Positions 51,941-61,092 are shown, numbered from the stretch's first letter. The stretch is DNA of 64,000 bases from an uncultured Oscillospiraceae bacterium (GCA_934631005.1 CAKTXA010000005.1:27930-91929); one strand, 5' to 3'. Numbers and translations are program-made. Notes: a model not told the origin generated them from the letters alone.

Positions 51941-52915
51941 TCAAGCCGCTTTCCGAAATCGCAGGCCGGTTGCCCGCACGGACAGCTCCTGCGACAGAAG
52001 GCGCAGCGTTTCAAATTCATCGTCGAGGCCGTCGAGCTCCCGGCGGAGAATTTCTTCATAGTGCTGTTTCTTCTGCTCCAGCGTGGCAATTTTGCCCACC
52101 CACCGCTCCATGACCGCGGGGCTGCGGCTGCCGCTCTGGATGAGATAGTCGGCCTTTTCCTGATACAGCGCGATCTCTTTCTTGACGGCAGAATAAAATT
52201 CCTCCGTCATTTTGTCGCGCTGCTTGGCGTCGTCAATGATGTAGAAGCTGTTGACGCTGAGCGTGTTGTCGTTCTGATTCATCGCGCTGAGCTGCTCAAT
52301 GAACGTCTCGAACGTGTCCACTTTCTCCATATGCTGCCGCGGAATAAAATACAGATGCCCGGTCGAGCTGACCTTGGTAGCCTCCAGCATCCGCAGATAG
52401 CTCAGGCAGATCGTCTCGATCTGTCTGCGGTTCGCGCAGACCTGATAAAGTTCAAACAGTTCCTCCGCCCGGCGGCAATAGCTGATGGGGTCAATGTCGG
52501 CGTCGAAGCCGATATTGTCATACCCAAACCGATTGTCGCGCCGGTCGTAAAAGATGTTTGCCAGCTTTTCATACTGATTCGTCCGCTGGTTGAGCGTTTC
52601 CTTGACCAGCTCACGGGAATAGACGTCCTCAGTGTGCGCGTTGTCGCGGCAGTAGACCGCGTAGATATGGTGCTCGCCGGGATTCTTTACCGTGATCCGG
52701 TCTTTGATATCGCCCGTCGCGGAGCGAAACGCATCCGACACGGAAATTCGCTTGCTGCCGGAATACGGGATGCTCAGATCCTCACAGAGCTGCGTCAGCG
52801 CCTCCTTCTCCACCAAAATGTTGGCAAGCGAGAAATAGAGGAATTTGCCCAGCACGGAGGTCTTATCGCCGTTGGCTGCGCCAAGGATATCCTGAAAATT
52901 CGTAATATTTGTCAT
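51941..52915 (-). CDS. DUF6744-like protein of mobile elements
   Basis: The protein has 324 residues, mostly soluble and alpha/beta then helical. It begins MTNITNFQDILGAANGDKTS, and LGKFLYFSLANILVEKEALT follows shortly after. The second half has two coiled-coil-rich segments (~235-310). From memory it resembles the DUF6744 family found in clostridial plasmids and phages; I cannot verify that here. ATG 52915 is preferred over ATG 52921 because AAAGGA lies 7 bases before the former and almost touches the latter. It is the last gene of the minus-strand operon. The function is unknown. Confidence 0.6.
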   Translation of the reverse strand: MTNITNFQDILGAANGDKTSVLGKFLYFSLANILVEKEALTQLCEDLSIPYSGSKRISVSDAFRSATGDIKDRITVKNPGEHHIYAVYCRDNAHTEDVYSRELVKETLNQRTNQYEKLANIFYDRRDNRFGYDNIGFDADIDPISYCRRAEELFELYQVCANRRQIETICLSYLRMLEATKVSSTGHLYFIPRQHMEKVDTFETFIEQLSAMNQNDNTLSVNSFYIIDDAKQRDKMTEEFYSAVKKEIALYQEKADYLIQSGSRSPAVMERWVGKIATLEQKKQHYEEILRRELDGLDDEFETLRLLSQELSVRATGLRFRKAA

Positions 52916-52928
52916 GTGCATTTCCTTT

Positions 52929-53993
52929 CTAAGCCGTCTTTTGCTTTGTCCAATCCAACAGGAAATCGTCCACACCCTTGAACCGCGGGTTCCAGGTGCA
53001 CTGATAGTACCGGATACCCGGAATCGACTGCACCTCGCGGCGCAGAGTAATGATCGCCTGCCGAACCTGCGGATTTGTAAACTGATCCATGTCCATGGCC
53101 TCCATGACCTCCGTGACGCCGAGCGATAAAAGCGTTTCCCGCAGCCCCTTGTGGGCGTTCACGCCGCCGAGACACACAAAGAGCGCATCGTTTGCAAAGT
53201 AGCTTGCAATGTCGCCCTTGAGCGGCCCCTCGGTGAGATAGGCACGCTTCTTCGTGGTGTCGCCGGTGACGTGGATCCACGAATAGCTGCGTGCACCCTT
53301 TTCCATGCGGCTCGGCCGGCTGGACAGCCAGCGGTATTTTCGCGCCGCATCGCTGTCCAGTCGGATCTTCATACCCTGAATGAGACCGTCCTTGTCCCGC
53401 ACCGGAATGAGAAACCCGTTCGCGCCTGCCAGCGTCCATGTCCCGTCCTTTGTGTAAAAACCGGGTAATCCGTGCAATTCATGATCGCACGCAAGCAGCG
53501 ACGCCAACAAGCGCCGTTCGGCTTCTGTTTCCGGCATGGACTTATAGCCGTTGCGGGCAATGATCTCATCCGGGAGTCCGCGTTCATGGAGATTTTCTCT
53601 GTGCCGGTCGGAGAGCGTCAAAAGGGACAGCATTTCCGAATAGGCCGCATGGCGCTGCTTTAGCGAATACGGCTCCCGGCTCGTTGTGTTTGGGGAGCTG
53701 GGCTGTAAGGGCAGCTTATACACGTTGCTCTTTGCAGCCAGCTCCAAGTATGCTTCTTTGTTTGTCAGACCATTCAGCCGCGCATACAGCGTCACGCTGT
53801 TGCCGCTTGCACCGCAGAGATTGCAGCGGTACTGATCGGTTCTCGTGTTCAGACTCAGATGATATTTGCCGGTTCCGTGGTCACCGCAGAAGGGGCAGCT
53901 TGCCTCAACTTCCTCACTGTGAAGCGTTCGGTCATTGAGGACAAGCCCGCACCGTCTGGCGGCTTCCAGGATCGGCAGCTTCTGATAGGCCAG
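52929..53993 (-). CDS. Zinc-finger DNA primase-like protein (CHC2 + toprim-like), unusual start
   Basis: About 354 residues. The N-terminal part has a zinc finger CPFCGDHG...CNLCGASG, as in bacterial primases and phage primase-helicases. A region with GANGFLIPVRDKDGLIQGMK and AYLTEGPLKGDIASYF follows, which matches the toprim (DUF3854-like) core with its Glu and substrate loops. No ATG, GTG or TTG is found in frame before the zinc finger down to the stop of the upstream ATPase gene. The CTG at 53993, 8 bases after AAAGGGGG, is the best start I can see. It overlaps nothing and lies 30 bases past the ATPase stop. It probably primes replication of the element. Confidence 0.75.
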   Translation of the reverse strand: MAYQKLPILEAARRCGLVLNDRTLHSEEVEASCPFCGDHGTGKYHLSLNTRTDQYRCNLCGASGNSVTLYARLNGLTNKEAYLELAAKSNVYKLPLQPSSPNTTSREPYSLKQRHAAYSEMLSLLTLSDRHRENLHERGLPDEIIARNGYKSMPETEAERRLLASLLACDHELHGLPGFYTKDGTWTLAGANGFLIPVRDKDGLIQGMKIRLDSDAARKYRWLSSRPSRMEKGARSYSWIHVTGDTTKKRAYLTEGPLKGDIASYFANDALFVCLGGVNAHKGLRETLLSLGVTEVMEAMDMDQFTNPQVRQAIITLRREVQSIPGIRYYQCTWNPRFKGVDDFLLDWTKQKTA

Positions 53994-54022
53994 ACGGCGC
54001 GCCCCCTTTCTGAAAAGTAAGG

Positions 54023-55876
54023 TTACGCCGCCTTCGGCATTGCAGTGCTGCCAGCCCGCACGGAAAGCTCCGCATTACGGACGCATTTGGCGAGGATCAT
54101 CTGACTGGTCGGACGGATGTTGCTGAGATCGTCCACAGATTCCATGTTGTCGAAGAACACCGGGTAATTACGGCCTGTGAGCCGCTTCACCAGCTCCGAC
54201 ACCTCTGCACCGGCCCGGATCTTCTCAGAGAGCGAGAGCCGGTCGTAGCGGCGGCCGTTGTAGGTAAAGCGGAACACATCCTTTAATTCACCGGTCGTCT
54301 TGACCACATCGTAGAGCGAGATCTTCACGCGGTTCAGCGCGAGCTTCGAGAATGTCAGTTCTGCACGCTTGCTCATGTAGAGGATCACGTCTTTCATAAC
54401 GATTTTCTTTTCCGTGATCTCCTCCTCAATGGCTTTGATGCGTGTATCAAAGTCCTCCGGCGCGGCGCTCAGAACCTGCTGCGCGGCGGCAAGCTGTACC
54501 CGGCAGTCTTCCAGCGATGCTTTGCACTCGGCAAGGCGTTCACTGTCCGCGGGACTCAGCGTGCCGCATTCGATGCTGGCCGTCAGGTTCTGGATGCGTG
54601 CGCGAAGCTGCTCCAAGGTCTGCTGACGCTGCATATTCTGCTGCGCGGCAGCGGCCTGAAGCTGCTCCCGTTTCTGATTCAGCGTGTCGATCTCAGCCTG
54701 ATATCTTTCAATATCTTCGGCTTTGAACTGCTCGAACGTACTTTGACTTTTCTGCTCCAGCTCCTGAAGCTCCGTGATCTGGCTTTTGAGCTGTTTGCCG
54801 TCGGCCGTGATCTGTTCCGTTTCCTTCTGCAATGCCTCCCGGAACGCCGGATATTCCTGCTGGGAGAGCACACGGCGGCAGACCGGGCAGCTTGTACCCG
54901 GCTGAAACCGCTTCAAAAGCGCGGCGTTCTGTTGATACTTCTTCCCAAGCGCCTGCACCTTTGCCGTATCCTCTGCCAGCGGGCCTGTGTATTTGGGCTG
55001 GTAGACCTCGGACGACCGAGCGCCCAGCTTTGCGTGAAATTCTTGCAGCTTCGCGTCCAGTTCCGCTGTATCTGGTGTTTCCGGCGCTTCGCCGGAAAGC
55101 TCCTCGTACTGCTCGCTGGCCTGCACAAGCTGCTCCTGCAAGTCCTCCAGATTGACGTTTTCAAACCGCCGCGCCTCCAGCGACGCGATCTCCCGCTGCA
55201 ATTCCTGAATCTGCGCGGTCAGTCTGCTGGAGAGTTCTTTGCTGCTCTGCCGCTGCTTCTGCGCCAGATCCAGCTTGCCGCTCAGGTAGACTGCGTTCTG
55301 TTCCAGCGCTCGAATTTCTTCACGCCGGTTCTTGAGAAACGTCTCAGGAGACGGTAATTGAAGTCCGGACAGCCGCTGCTGCGTCTGCTCGTTAAGCAAG
55401 GATAACACGTCAGCCTGCGGAATGGGCGGCAGATACCGCTCCAGCAGCTTTTTTCCATCCTCGCCGAGTTCTTCAATGAAGTACAGGGGATTGAAAATGG
55501 AGAGAAACACATCCCGTTCACCGAACATCTCGTTGAGATCCGTCTGCCGGATGGCATAGCCGTCGTAGGTGATGCTCATGCGATCCTTCTGCCGGCTGCG
55601 GGTCAGCTCATGTGCCTTGCCGGTATCACCCGTAAAGCGCATCGTGATCTGTAGGTCCGGATTCGTCTCGTTGTGCAGCCGGTCAATGCCGCGCTCCCCG
55701 AAAAAGGGAAGTCCTGTGACGGCGAACGCAATGGCGTCCGCCAGACTGGATTTGCCGCGGCCGTTGCCGCCGGTCACAATGGTAGGATTGCCGAACGTGA
55801 TCTCCATAGGCGCTTCATAGCATTTGAAGCCGGAGACGGTCATGCTGCTGATGTGAAAGCCTTTGATTTTTTCCAT
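54023..55876 (-). CDS. Rad50/SMC-like ATPase with zinc hook
   Basis: The protein has 617 residues. The N-terminal half-ATPase has Walker A GGNGRGKSSLADAIAF. Two coiled-coil arms (~185-330 and ~345-500) are separated by a zinc-hook motif CPVC (~340) preceded by FQPGTS. The C-terminal half has a signature LSLSEKIRAGAEV and a Walker B-like NYPVFFDNMESVDD. The layout is that of Rad50, but shorter. No SbcD/Mre11 nuclease gene is adjacent in the window. The start ATG 55876 has AAGGAGGACGA upstream. It sits between the Rad52-like and primase genes, so a role in handling DNA ends or replication of the element is likely. Confidence 0.88.
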   Translation of the reverse strand: MEKIKGFHISSMTVSGFKCYEAPMEITFGNPTIVTGGNGRGKSSLADAIAFAVTGLPFFGERGIDRLHNETNPDLQITMRFTGDTGKAHELTRSRQKDRMSITYDGYAIRQTDLNEMFGERDVFLSIFNPLYFIEELGEDGKKLLERYLPPIPQADVLSLLNEQTQQRLSGLQLPSPETFLKNRREEIRALEQNAVYLSGKLDLAQKQRQSSKELSSRLTAQIQELQREIASLEARRFENVNLEDLQEQLVQASEQYEELSGEAPETPDTAELDAKLQEFHAKLGARSSEVYQPKYTGPLAEDTAKVQALGKKYQQNAALLKRFQPGTSCPVCRRVLSQQEYPAFREALQKETEQITADGKQLKSQITELQELEQKSQSTFEQFKAEDIERYQAEIDTLNQKREQLQAAAAQQNMQRQQTLEQLRARIQNLTASIECGTLSPADSERLAECKASLEDCRVQLAAAQQVLSAAPEDFDTRIKAIEEEITEKKIVMKDVILYMSKRAELTFSKLALNRVKISLYDVVKTTGELKDVFRFTYNGRRYDRLSLSEKIRAGAEVSELVKRLTGRNYPVFFDNMESVDDLSNIRPTSQMILAKCVRNAELSVRAGSTAMPKAA

Positions 55877-55885
55877 TCGTCCTCC

Positions 55886-56824
55886 TTACGCTGCCTGCTG
55901 CACGACCTGATAGCCGTCCAGCGTGTAAAATGCGACGTTTCCCTGTTTCCGCATCGTGATCTGCGCGTCATAGAGCTGCGCGCCGGGCATAAGCATGGGA
56001 TGACTGCCCTGCGCGTAGACCTTCGCCTGCTTGCCCTCTGCGTTTTGCAGCACGGCACAAACCAACGGCTGGCCGGACATGTCCTGCTGATTGCTCACCG
56101 ACAGCACAACGTACTGGCAGACCTGCCGCGTCGTAAACGGAAGCGGCTGAGACTGCTGTGTTGGCCGCGATGATTGCTGCGGTGCTTGCTGCTGCTGCGG
56201 CAATGGTTGCTGCGGCGCTTGCTGCTTTTGCGGTGTGGCCGTCGGCGCTGTATTCAGTGCCTGCTGTCCAACCTGTCCATCGCGCTTATAGCTGAGCTGC
56301 GCCTGTGCCGCGCCCGGAGGGGCAGGGGTCAGATGCAGCTTATCCAGCAGCTCCATGTACGCGGCGTTCAGCTTCGGACGCTCACTGTCACGAATGACAA
56401 AGGAATTTCCTTTCTGCTCCACACTGACCCAAAGCGGTTTTGTCATCTTGTAGAGAACACGTCCAACGCCCCATTGCACGGCGGCGCGCTTCATCGAGTC
56501 CGACAAGCCACCCTTAATGGGCTCAATGTCGGAATCCTCCGCGCCGTCCCATTTTGTAATGAAGCCTTTTCCCTCAAAATAGATGGAAATGCCGCAGATC
56601 TGCGCGTCTTTCTTCCCGTTTCCATGCCACGGCCTGTAGTCGTTGTACCAGTTTTCCGGTCCCACGACCTCATCCAGCCGATCCTGAATGGCGCGGTTCG
56701 TGACATACGGAATGGCAAGGCCGCTGGTCTTGTCTTTCGACGTCACCTGAATACGCCATTCCAAGTCCTCTGGCGCAAACGGTTGGGCCAGTTCTTTACG
56801 AATGGTTTTTGCGTCTTTCGCCAT
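55886..56824 (-). CDS. Rad52-like single-strand annealing protein
   Basis: The protein has 312 residues. The first ~165 form a Rad52/Rad22-type core: AIQDRLDEVVGPENWYNDYR, ISIYFEGKGFITKWDGAEDS and IKGGLSDSMKRAAVQWGVGR, the loop and helix pattern of phage and element annealing proteins. A long low-complexity Gln/Pro-rich linker follows (~195-235), then a ~75-residue C-terminal beta domain (VVLSVSNQQDMSGQPLVCAV) that may bind single-stranded DNA. The ribosome site is GGAGGGTAACGT. It is coupled in the operon between the E2-like gene and the Rad50-like gene. Confidence 0.85.
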   Translation of the reverse strand: MAKDAKTIRKELAQPFAPEDLEWRIQVTSKDKTSGLAIPYVTNRAIQDRLDEVVGPENWYNDYRPWHGNGKKDAQICGISIYFEGKGFITKWDGAEDSDIEPIKGGLSDSMKRAAVQWGVGRVLYKMTKPLWVSVEQKGNSFVIRDSERPKLNAAYMELLDKLHLTPAPPGAAQAQLSYKRDGQVGQQALNTAPTATPQKQQAPQQPLPQQQQAPQQSSRPTQQSQPLPFTTRQVCQYVVLSVSNQQDMSGQPLVCAVLQNAEGKQAKVYAQGSHPMLMPGAQLYDAQITMRKQGNVAFYTLDGYQVVQQAA

Positions 56825-56827
56825 ACG

Positions 56828-57493
56828 TTACCCTCCAATAAAGTCTTTCAAGGTCTTTTCGTTTGGAATCAGCACATCGGAATAGTAATACGACGGGTCT
56901 TTGTCCTTGAGATGCTCCAGCAGATCGCGGTATTCCAATTTCAGCTTATTATTCAACGTATTGAAGCTGTCGTTGTTATTGGGAAGCGCCAGCAGGAACG
57001 TTGGAAGATTCGCAAGCGAATGCACGGTTTTGTACTGCGGCAGCGTATTTCTCCCAATGCACAGTCTCCCGTTCGGACCGCTGACGTTTGAAAACGGATA
57101 GCGGAACATCATCGTTTCCATCGTCAGCCGCTCATCTGCGACAACGCCCATGCGGCACTCACTGACTTTTCCCGCCGTATCTACGTGGAAAGCAAAGACA
57201 AGGCGCGGCAGCGGAAACTGCGGATAGGCGGTTTCATGGTAGCTGATGTCTGCGTACAGCCGCGGATACCACAGGCAGTATGACTTGCTTCCATCTGCGT
57301 GTATGCTCACATGCAGGCAGTTCAGCGGCAGGAAGCCGCTGCTGACCTGATCTTTCTGGATGCTGCTTTTAATGCAGTCCAGAAATGCATCCTCCTGCAC
57401 TTCTTTGCACTTGACTGTGCCATTTGCATAGCTCTCAACGAGGATCTGCCCATCCTCCGGGATGATCCGAATCCGCAGTTCGTCTTTGTTCAT
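56828..57493 (-). CDS. E2-like protein, PRTRC system protein B type
   Basis: The protein has 221 residues. The central pattern is PQFPLPRLVFAFHVD (strands) and then FSNVSGPNGRLCIGRNTLP, in which Cys145 sits where prokaryotic E2 family D (PRTRC-B) proteins carry their conserved Gly-x-x-Cys-x-Gly. The following helical region (NTLNNKLKLEYRDLLEHL) and the Tyr-rich tail complete the usual layout. From the work of Iyer, Burroughs and Aravind such proteins are bacterial relatives of ubiquitin-conjugating enzymes and go with ThiF/E1-like and JAB proteins; both are encoded upstream in this operon. Its start overlaps the previous stop as ATGA. The assignment is from motif reading only. Confidence 0.7.
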   Translation of the reverse strand: MNKDELRIRIIPEDGQILVESYANGTVKCKEVQEDAFLDCIKSSIQKDQVSSGFLPLNCLHVSIHADGSKSYCLWYPRLYADISYHETAYPQFPLPRLVFAFHVDTAGKVSECRMGVVADERLTMETMMFRYPFSNVSGPNGRLCIGRNTLPQYKTVHSLANLPTFLLALPNNNDSFNTLNNKLKLEYRDLLEHLKDKDPSYYYSDVLIPNEKTLKDFIGG

Positions 57494-58056
57494 GCTGCCT
57501 CCAATTCCGGGATATGTGCTTTTGCAAGCGCGCGTTCTTTTTTAAGCAGAGCCTCCAAATTTTGCACTTCCTCCGTGTACCATGCGTCAATGGCGAGCAG
57601 AGTCTGCAGTAGTTCATACTCACTGCGGAAGAAATCATCTGTTTCCACAATGAGACCGCTCGACCACTCTGAGCCGATCTTTTTCTGATAGCCCCAGCCT
57701 ATTCCGCCGCCTTCGGTGCAAGCGTAGAAAGCGCTGGAGAGCATGATCTCAGCCTTTCGGATATACGGGTTCTCGGAGAGCTTCATGCTGTGCAGGCTTC
57801 CGTATTCCCGAACCAGCCTGTAATACTGCATCATGCTGCGAAAGCTGAAATAATAATGCCAGTATTCGCAATCCTCATCAAACTTCTCGTCCATATAATC
57901 GCAGGCGGCATACAAAAGATCACAGTACGCGCTGTACAGCTCTTCGTCTGCCTGCGTAACGCCGCACTCCAAAAGGCGGTCCATTTTGCCGTACTCGTAG
58001 AACAGGCGGGCAGCGCGGATCGTCTGTAGAGCGGAGTACATATATTCATAGTCCAT
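57490..58056 (-). CDS. Unknown protein, 188 residues, acidic and Tyr-rich
   Basis: Starts MDYEYMYSALQTIRAARLFY; it is rich in Tyr, Asp, Glu and Cys, and all-helical in outlook, with no signal or membrane segment. Near the end lies a helix EVQNLEALLKKERALAKAHI. The start has AAGGGGAAACAC upstream, and the stop overlaps the E2-like gene start (ATGA). I do not recognise a family. The position between the methyltransferase side and the E2-like gene implies a role in the same element system, no more. Confidence 0.6.
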   Translation of the reverse strand: MDYEYMYSALQTIRAARLFYEYGKMDRLLECGVTQADEELYSAYCDLLYAACDYMDEKFDEDCEYWHYYFSFRSMMQYYRLVREYGSLHSMKLSENPYIRKAEIMLSSAFYACTEGGGIGWGYQKKIGSEWSSGLIVETDDFFRSEYELLQTLLAIDAWYTEEVQNLEALLKKERALAKAHIPELEAA

Positions 58057-58068
58057 ATGTGTTTCCCC

Positions 58069-58359
58069 TTAGCAGAATCTTCGCCTTACCGCTGCGCACG
58101 GCTTTGCGTCGTGTAAGACCGTGCACAGACGTTCCAAACGCTCCTGTCGGTCCTCTTCCGCTGCCAGCGCAGCACGCAGATCATCCAGATCCTCTTCGGT
58201 AAACGCTTTAAAATCCAGATCTGCCAGCAAAACACGACCGTCCGCCTTCAGCGGCGCAAAAATGTGCTCCAGAACGTACAGCGAAACATCCGCCGGTTCG
58301 GCAGTCGTATGCGGCAGAGCCATCAGCCCCTTTACGAGCATGGAAAGATCAATCTTCAT
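58069..58359 (-). CDS. Unknown small protein, 96 residues
   Basis: Starts MKIDLSMLVKGLMALPHTTA; a helical protein with an acidic middle (FTEEDLDDLRAALAAEEDRQ) and a basic end (AAVRRRFC). It overlaps the upstream gene by 11 bases and ends 12 bases before the next. Its size would fit a ubiquitin-like modifier, but I see no beta-grasp pattern and no Gly-Gly end. The family is not recognised. Confidence 0.55.
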   Translation of the reverse strand: MKIDLSMLVKGLMALPHTTAEPADVSLYVLEHIFAPLKADGRVLLADLDFKAFTEEDLDDLRAALAAEEDRQERLERLCTVLHDAKPCAAVRRRFC

Positions 58360-58897
58360 GCGGCTTCTCCCATATAAGCTTCACCACGCAGATGGCATAC
58401 TCCTTCATATTGCAGAGGATCTTCTTGTGCTCCGCCTCATTCAGATACGACCGGCCTTCGCGCAGAAAATAGATCCCGCAGTCCGGCATCAGCTCTCCAA
58501 ACATGCTGGCGATGTGCCACTCCATGTGGGAGCGTGCTTCGGCGGTATCGCCCTTGAGATAGGCGGTGCACATCTTGGTATCGCCGACGGTCTGCTCGTT
58601 CCCGATCTCCAAATGCTCCATGAAGCCGTCCAGATGTGCCTTTGCGCGCTCATCCAACTGATGCTTCGCAGATGCGTAGAAGTACAGGAACAGCGCCGGT
58701 TCGTTTCTGCCCAGAATGACGCTGTATGGACTGGACACTTTCTGACCCCATGCGCCGCCGGACGGCTCGAACCGCGTGCAGAGCTTTCCCATCTGCGGAA
58801 CGATCCGCTCCGTGACCTGCTGCCAGACGGCTTCGCGCGCCGCCCGGTCATCCGCTTCTGTGACGGGTGCAACGATTGCAAGATTTGTAGTTAACAT
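58349..58897 (-). CDS. Unknown protein, 182 residues
   Basis: Starts MLTTNLAIVAPVTEADDRAA and ends with ICVVKLIWEKPHED. Soluble alpha/beta character, with VSSPYSVILGRNEPALFLYF in the middle. No membrane segment or known motif. It has the ribosome site TAGGAGGAATT. It lies 8 bases after the methyltransferase stop and overlaps the next gene by 11 bases, so translation is coupled. The function is unknown. Confidence 0.6.
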   Translation of the reverse strand: MLTTNLAIVAPVTEADDRAAREAVWQQVTERIVPQMGKLCTRFEPSGGAWGQKVSSPYSVILGRNEPALFLYFYASAKHQLDERAKAHLDGFMEHLEIGNEQTVGDTKMCTAYLKGDTAEARSHMEWHIASMFGELMPDCGIYFLREGRSYLNEAEHKKILCNMKEYAICVVKLIWEKPHED

Positions 58898-58905
58898 AAT
58901 TCCTC

Positions 58906-60321
58906 CTAGCTTAGTGCCAGAAATCCGTTCGACGTCAGGACATTGAAGATCATCTTGTTGCTGACGACCTCCCGTACCTCTGTGCCGGTATGATTTCCGC
59001 GCCGGTCAAACTGTTCTTCACGTTCTACATTTTTGATTTTCACGATACGTCCCTTGATGATGTGCGGGGTATCACACTCGATCAGTCCGTTTATCATCCC
59101 GGAGCCGCCGATGAGACCGATCTGCCCAATGGAAAGCGGCAGAAGCGGATGCTTTTCCGTGCTGTCCAATGCGCTTTTTGCATGCAGCAGCCTTGTAAAG
59201 CTGCCGGAGCGCGTCAGCTGGCGTTCCAGCTCCTTCTCATTGAACCGTTCACCGCGGAAGACTTCAACGGTCTTTGTAACCGCAGGCAGCGCGTAGCGGT
59301 TTTCCTCCAGCTCCGTAATGCACGGGATCTTCTCCGGGGTCAATGTCTGCGCACCCAGCCGGCCAGCCGTTTCGTCGTCCTCCGTCGGCTTTCTCCGAAG
59401 CCCCAGCACGACCGCCTGATGGAATCTGGCAAACTCGCCGCTTGTAAATTTCCAGACAGAAAGGTCTGAAAAGTTCCCCGCGAGGATTTTACAGATGTCC
59501 GGCGTCAGGCGATAATACGGCACGATGTAGACGAGCAGGCCGCCCAGCATGAGCGTCCGGATGCTCTGCACCAGAAACTGCTTTTCGCTGCGCACCCGGC
59601 TGCCGCCCTCTGCCAGAACAGACAGATACGGCGGGTTCAGAAACAGCACATGAAACGCCTCGCGGCTGATCTGGCTGTGAAAGAAGCTGCCGAAGCCGAC
59701 GCGGTGGAGCCGCGTCTGGGCTTCCTCCGCGCGGTGTTCGTCCAGCTCCATGCCGTAGGTGTAGCAGTTGTTGCCGTCAGCAAGCTGCCGAAGCGCCTTG
59801 CCGCAGCCGCAGCAGGGGTCGAGCAGATTCGTTGTCACACCTTCCGGAAACGCGATCCCGCGCAGAATGTGCGTGATATTTTCCGTATCTGTCGGGTAAT
59901 AGCCCATGCGGACATGATTCATCAACCGCCCGATCACCGCCGCGTTGACGGTGTCCGTCTGCGGAAGAGATTTTGCAAAGCCGGTCAGGACTTCATATAC
60001 AGGCTTGTACGCTCTGGACATAAGATCAAAGCGGCCCAGTCCCGTTTGAAGCTGCCCGGCTTTTTGGGCAAGCGCAGATTCCTCCAATTCCAGAAGATAC
60101 CGCTGTGCATCGCCGAACGCCGCAAGAAGCGCGTCCCGCGTTTTCTGCAATTTCAGATAGTACGCATACGCGCGCTGCGGCTGCGCCGTGCGGTATTTCT
60201 CCACACCAGCACGGCATTTCAGAAGGCGTTGACTGCCGCGCAGAATGGCTTCTGCCGTCTGCCGAAGCTGTTCCAATGCGTAAAAGGAGCATTTGGACGC
60301 CTTCTGCAATTCCTGTTCCAT
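58906..60321 (-). CDS. N6-adenine-type SAM methyltransferase of mobile elements (DUF6094-like)
   Basis: The protein has 471 residues. An N-terminal helical region (~1-120) contains a coiled-coil. The catalytic domain has SAM motif I LLDPCCGCGKALRQLA and the active-site motif IV LFLNPPYLS (NPPY), as in N6-adenine DNA methyltransferases. The C-terminal ~170 residues hold a beta-rich domain that may recognise DNA. It lacks an adjacent restriction enzyme, so it is probably an orphan methyltransferase protecting or marking the element. From memory such element enzymes are annotated DUF6094. The start ATG 60321 follows GAGGCAGGCAGC, 10 bases past the upstream stop. Confidence 0.82.
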   Translation of the reverse strand: MEQELQKASKCSFYALEQLRQTAEAILRGSQRLLKCRAGVEKYRTAQPQRAYAYYLKLQKTRDALLAAFGDAQRYLLELEESALAQKAGQLQTGLGRFDLMSRAYKPVYEVLTGFAKSLPQTDTVNAAVIGRLMNHVRMGYYPTDTENITHILRGIAFPEGVTTNLLDPCCGCGKALRQLADGNNCYTYGMELDEHRAEEAQTRLHRVGFGSFFHSQISREAFHVLFLNPPYLSVLAEGGSRVRSEKQFLVQSIRTLMLGGLLVYIVPYYRLTPDICKILAGNFSDLSVWKFTSGEFARFHQAVVLGLRRKPTEDDETAGRLGAQTLTPEKIPCITELEENRYALPAVTKTVEVFRGERFNEKELERQLTRSGSFTRLLHAKSALDSTEKHPLLPLSIGQIGLIGGSGMINGLIECDTPHIIKGRIVKIKNVEREEQFDRRGNHTGTEVREVVSNKMIFNVLTSNGFLALS

Positions 60322-60331
60322 GCTGCCTGCC

Positions 60332-61072
60332 TCACGCCGCAGGCTGAATGCTCTCAGCCGCGAAGTCAAAGACCGGTGCGTTTTCCTCTGGCGTGCCGGG
60401 GAGAATACGCAGTGTGTAGCCTTTGCTTCGCAGCAGCTTGAACGTACCGATCATGCGCTGAAGCTCAAAGTCGTCCGCATCATCTGCGCAGGCGGCTTTT
60501 TCTGCCGCCTGCTGTGCAAGCACCTCCTGCACGACCTTTGCGATGTCAGCTTTCAGCGCAGCATCCTCCGGCGTGTCAGGCTGTTCTTCTACCGGCGCTT
60601 CCGCGCGCGGCTTCTCGAATTTGCCCTGTGTCCGGCTTGCCGTCAGGCGCAGCCAGAACGTCCGTAGCCGTGAGAGCAGCAGCGTCAGGATCATGCCGCG
60701 CGGCTTCGGCGTCAGATGCACGATCTCATCTGCGTCTGCTTCACCGATCTCGCTGACCGCCACGGTCAGGCTGGGAGCCTTGACGTAATTGGCGGAGAAG
60801 AAACGGGAAACAGCGGCGCTTTCCGAGATCATAGCCTCGCCACAGCTGACGCGCTGCGCCAGCAGTCTCCGGCAGATGACCGTGCTGCATTCCAGCTCCG
60901 TCACATCCACGATGTCCGCGGAAACCTCACCGGCGGTAATAAACCCTCTGCCGGAAATATGTTTCGCTTTCAAGCCGTTCGTGACGTGCAGATGCCCGTG
61001 GACGATCACAGTGTCCGTGACGAGCGTTTCATAGTTGTAGGTCGCACCGGCGGGGATATAAACTGTTTTCAT
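60332..61072 (-). CDS. Bactofilin-like protein
   Basis: The protein has 246 residues. The first ~120 form a repeating beta pattern typical of polymer-forming bactofilins: TVIVHGHLHVTNGLKAKHIS, then GFITAGEVSADIVDVTELEC, then VSCGEAMISES, one short strand after another as in a right-handed beta-helix. A basic linker follows, then an acidic and helical C-terminal half (DAALKADIAKVVQEVLAQQA). ATG 61072 has AAAGGAATTTTGAAC upstream; a TTG six bases earlier is unlikely. A cytoskeletal protein inside an element operon is unusual. It may help position or segregate element DNA. Confidence 0.62.
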   Translation of the reverse strand: MKTVYIPAGATYNYETLVTDTVIVHGHLHVTNGLKAKHISGRGFITAGEVSADIVDVTELECSTVICRRLLAQRVSCGEAMISESAAVSRFFSANYVKAPSLTVAVSEIGEADADEIVHLTPKPRGMILTLLLSRLRTFWLRLTASRTQGKFEKPRAEAPVEEQPDTPEDAALKADIAKVVQEVLAQQAAEKAACADDADDFELQRMIGTFKLLRSKGYTLRILPGTPEENAPVFDFAAESIQPAA

Positions 61073-61092
61073 GTTCAAAATTCCTTTCTCTT

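Noticed and set aside
58069..58359. The 96-residue protein as the missing ubiquitin-like modifier
   Set aside because: The size fits, but the sequence is helical and acidic, with no beta-grasp pattern and no Gly-Gly end.
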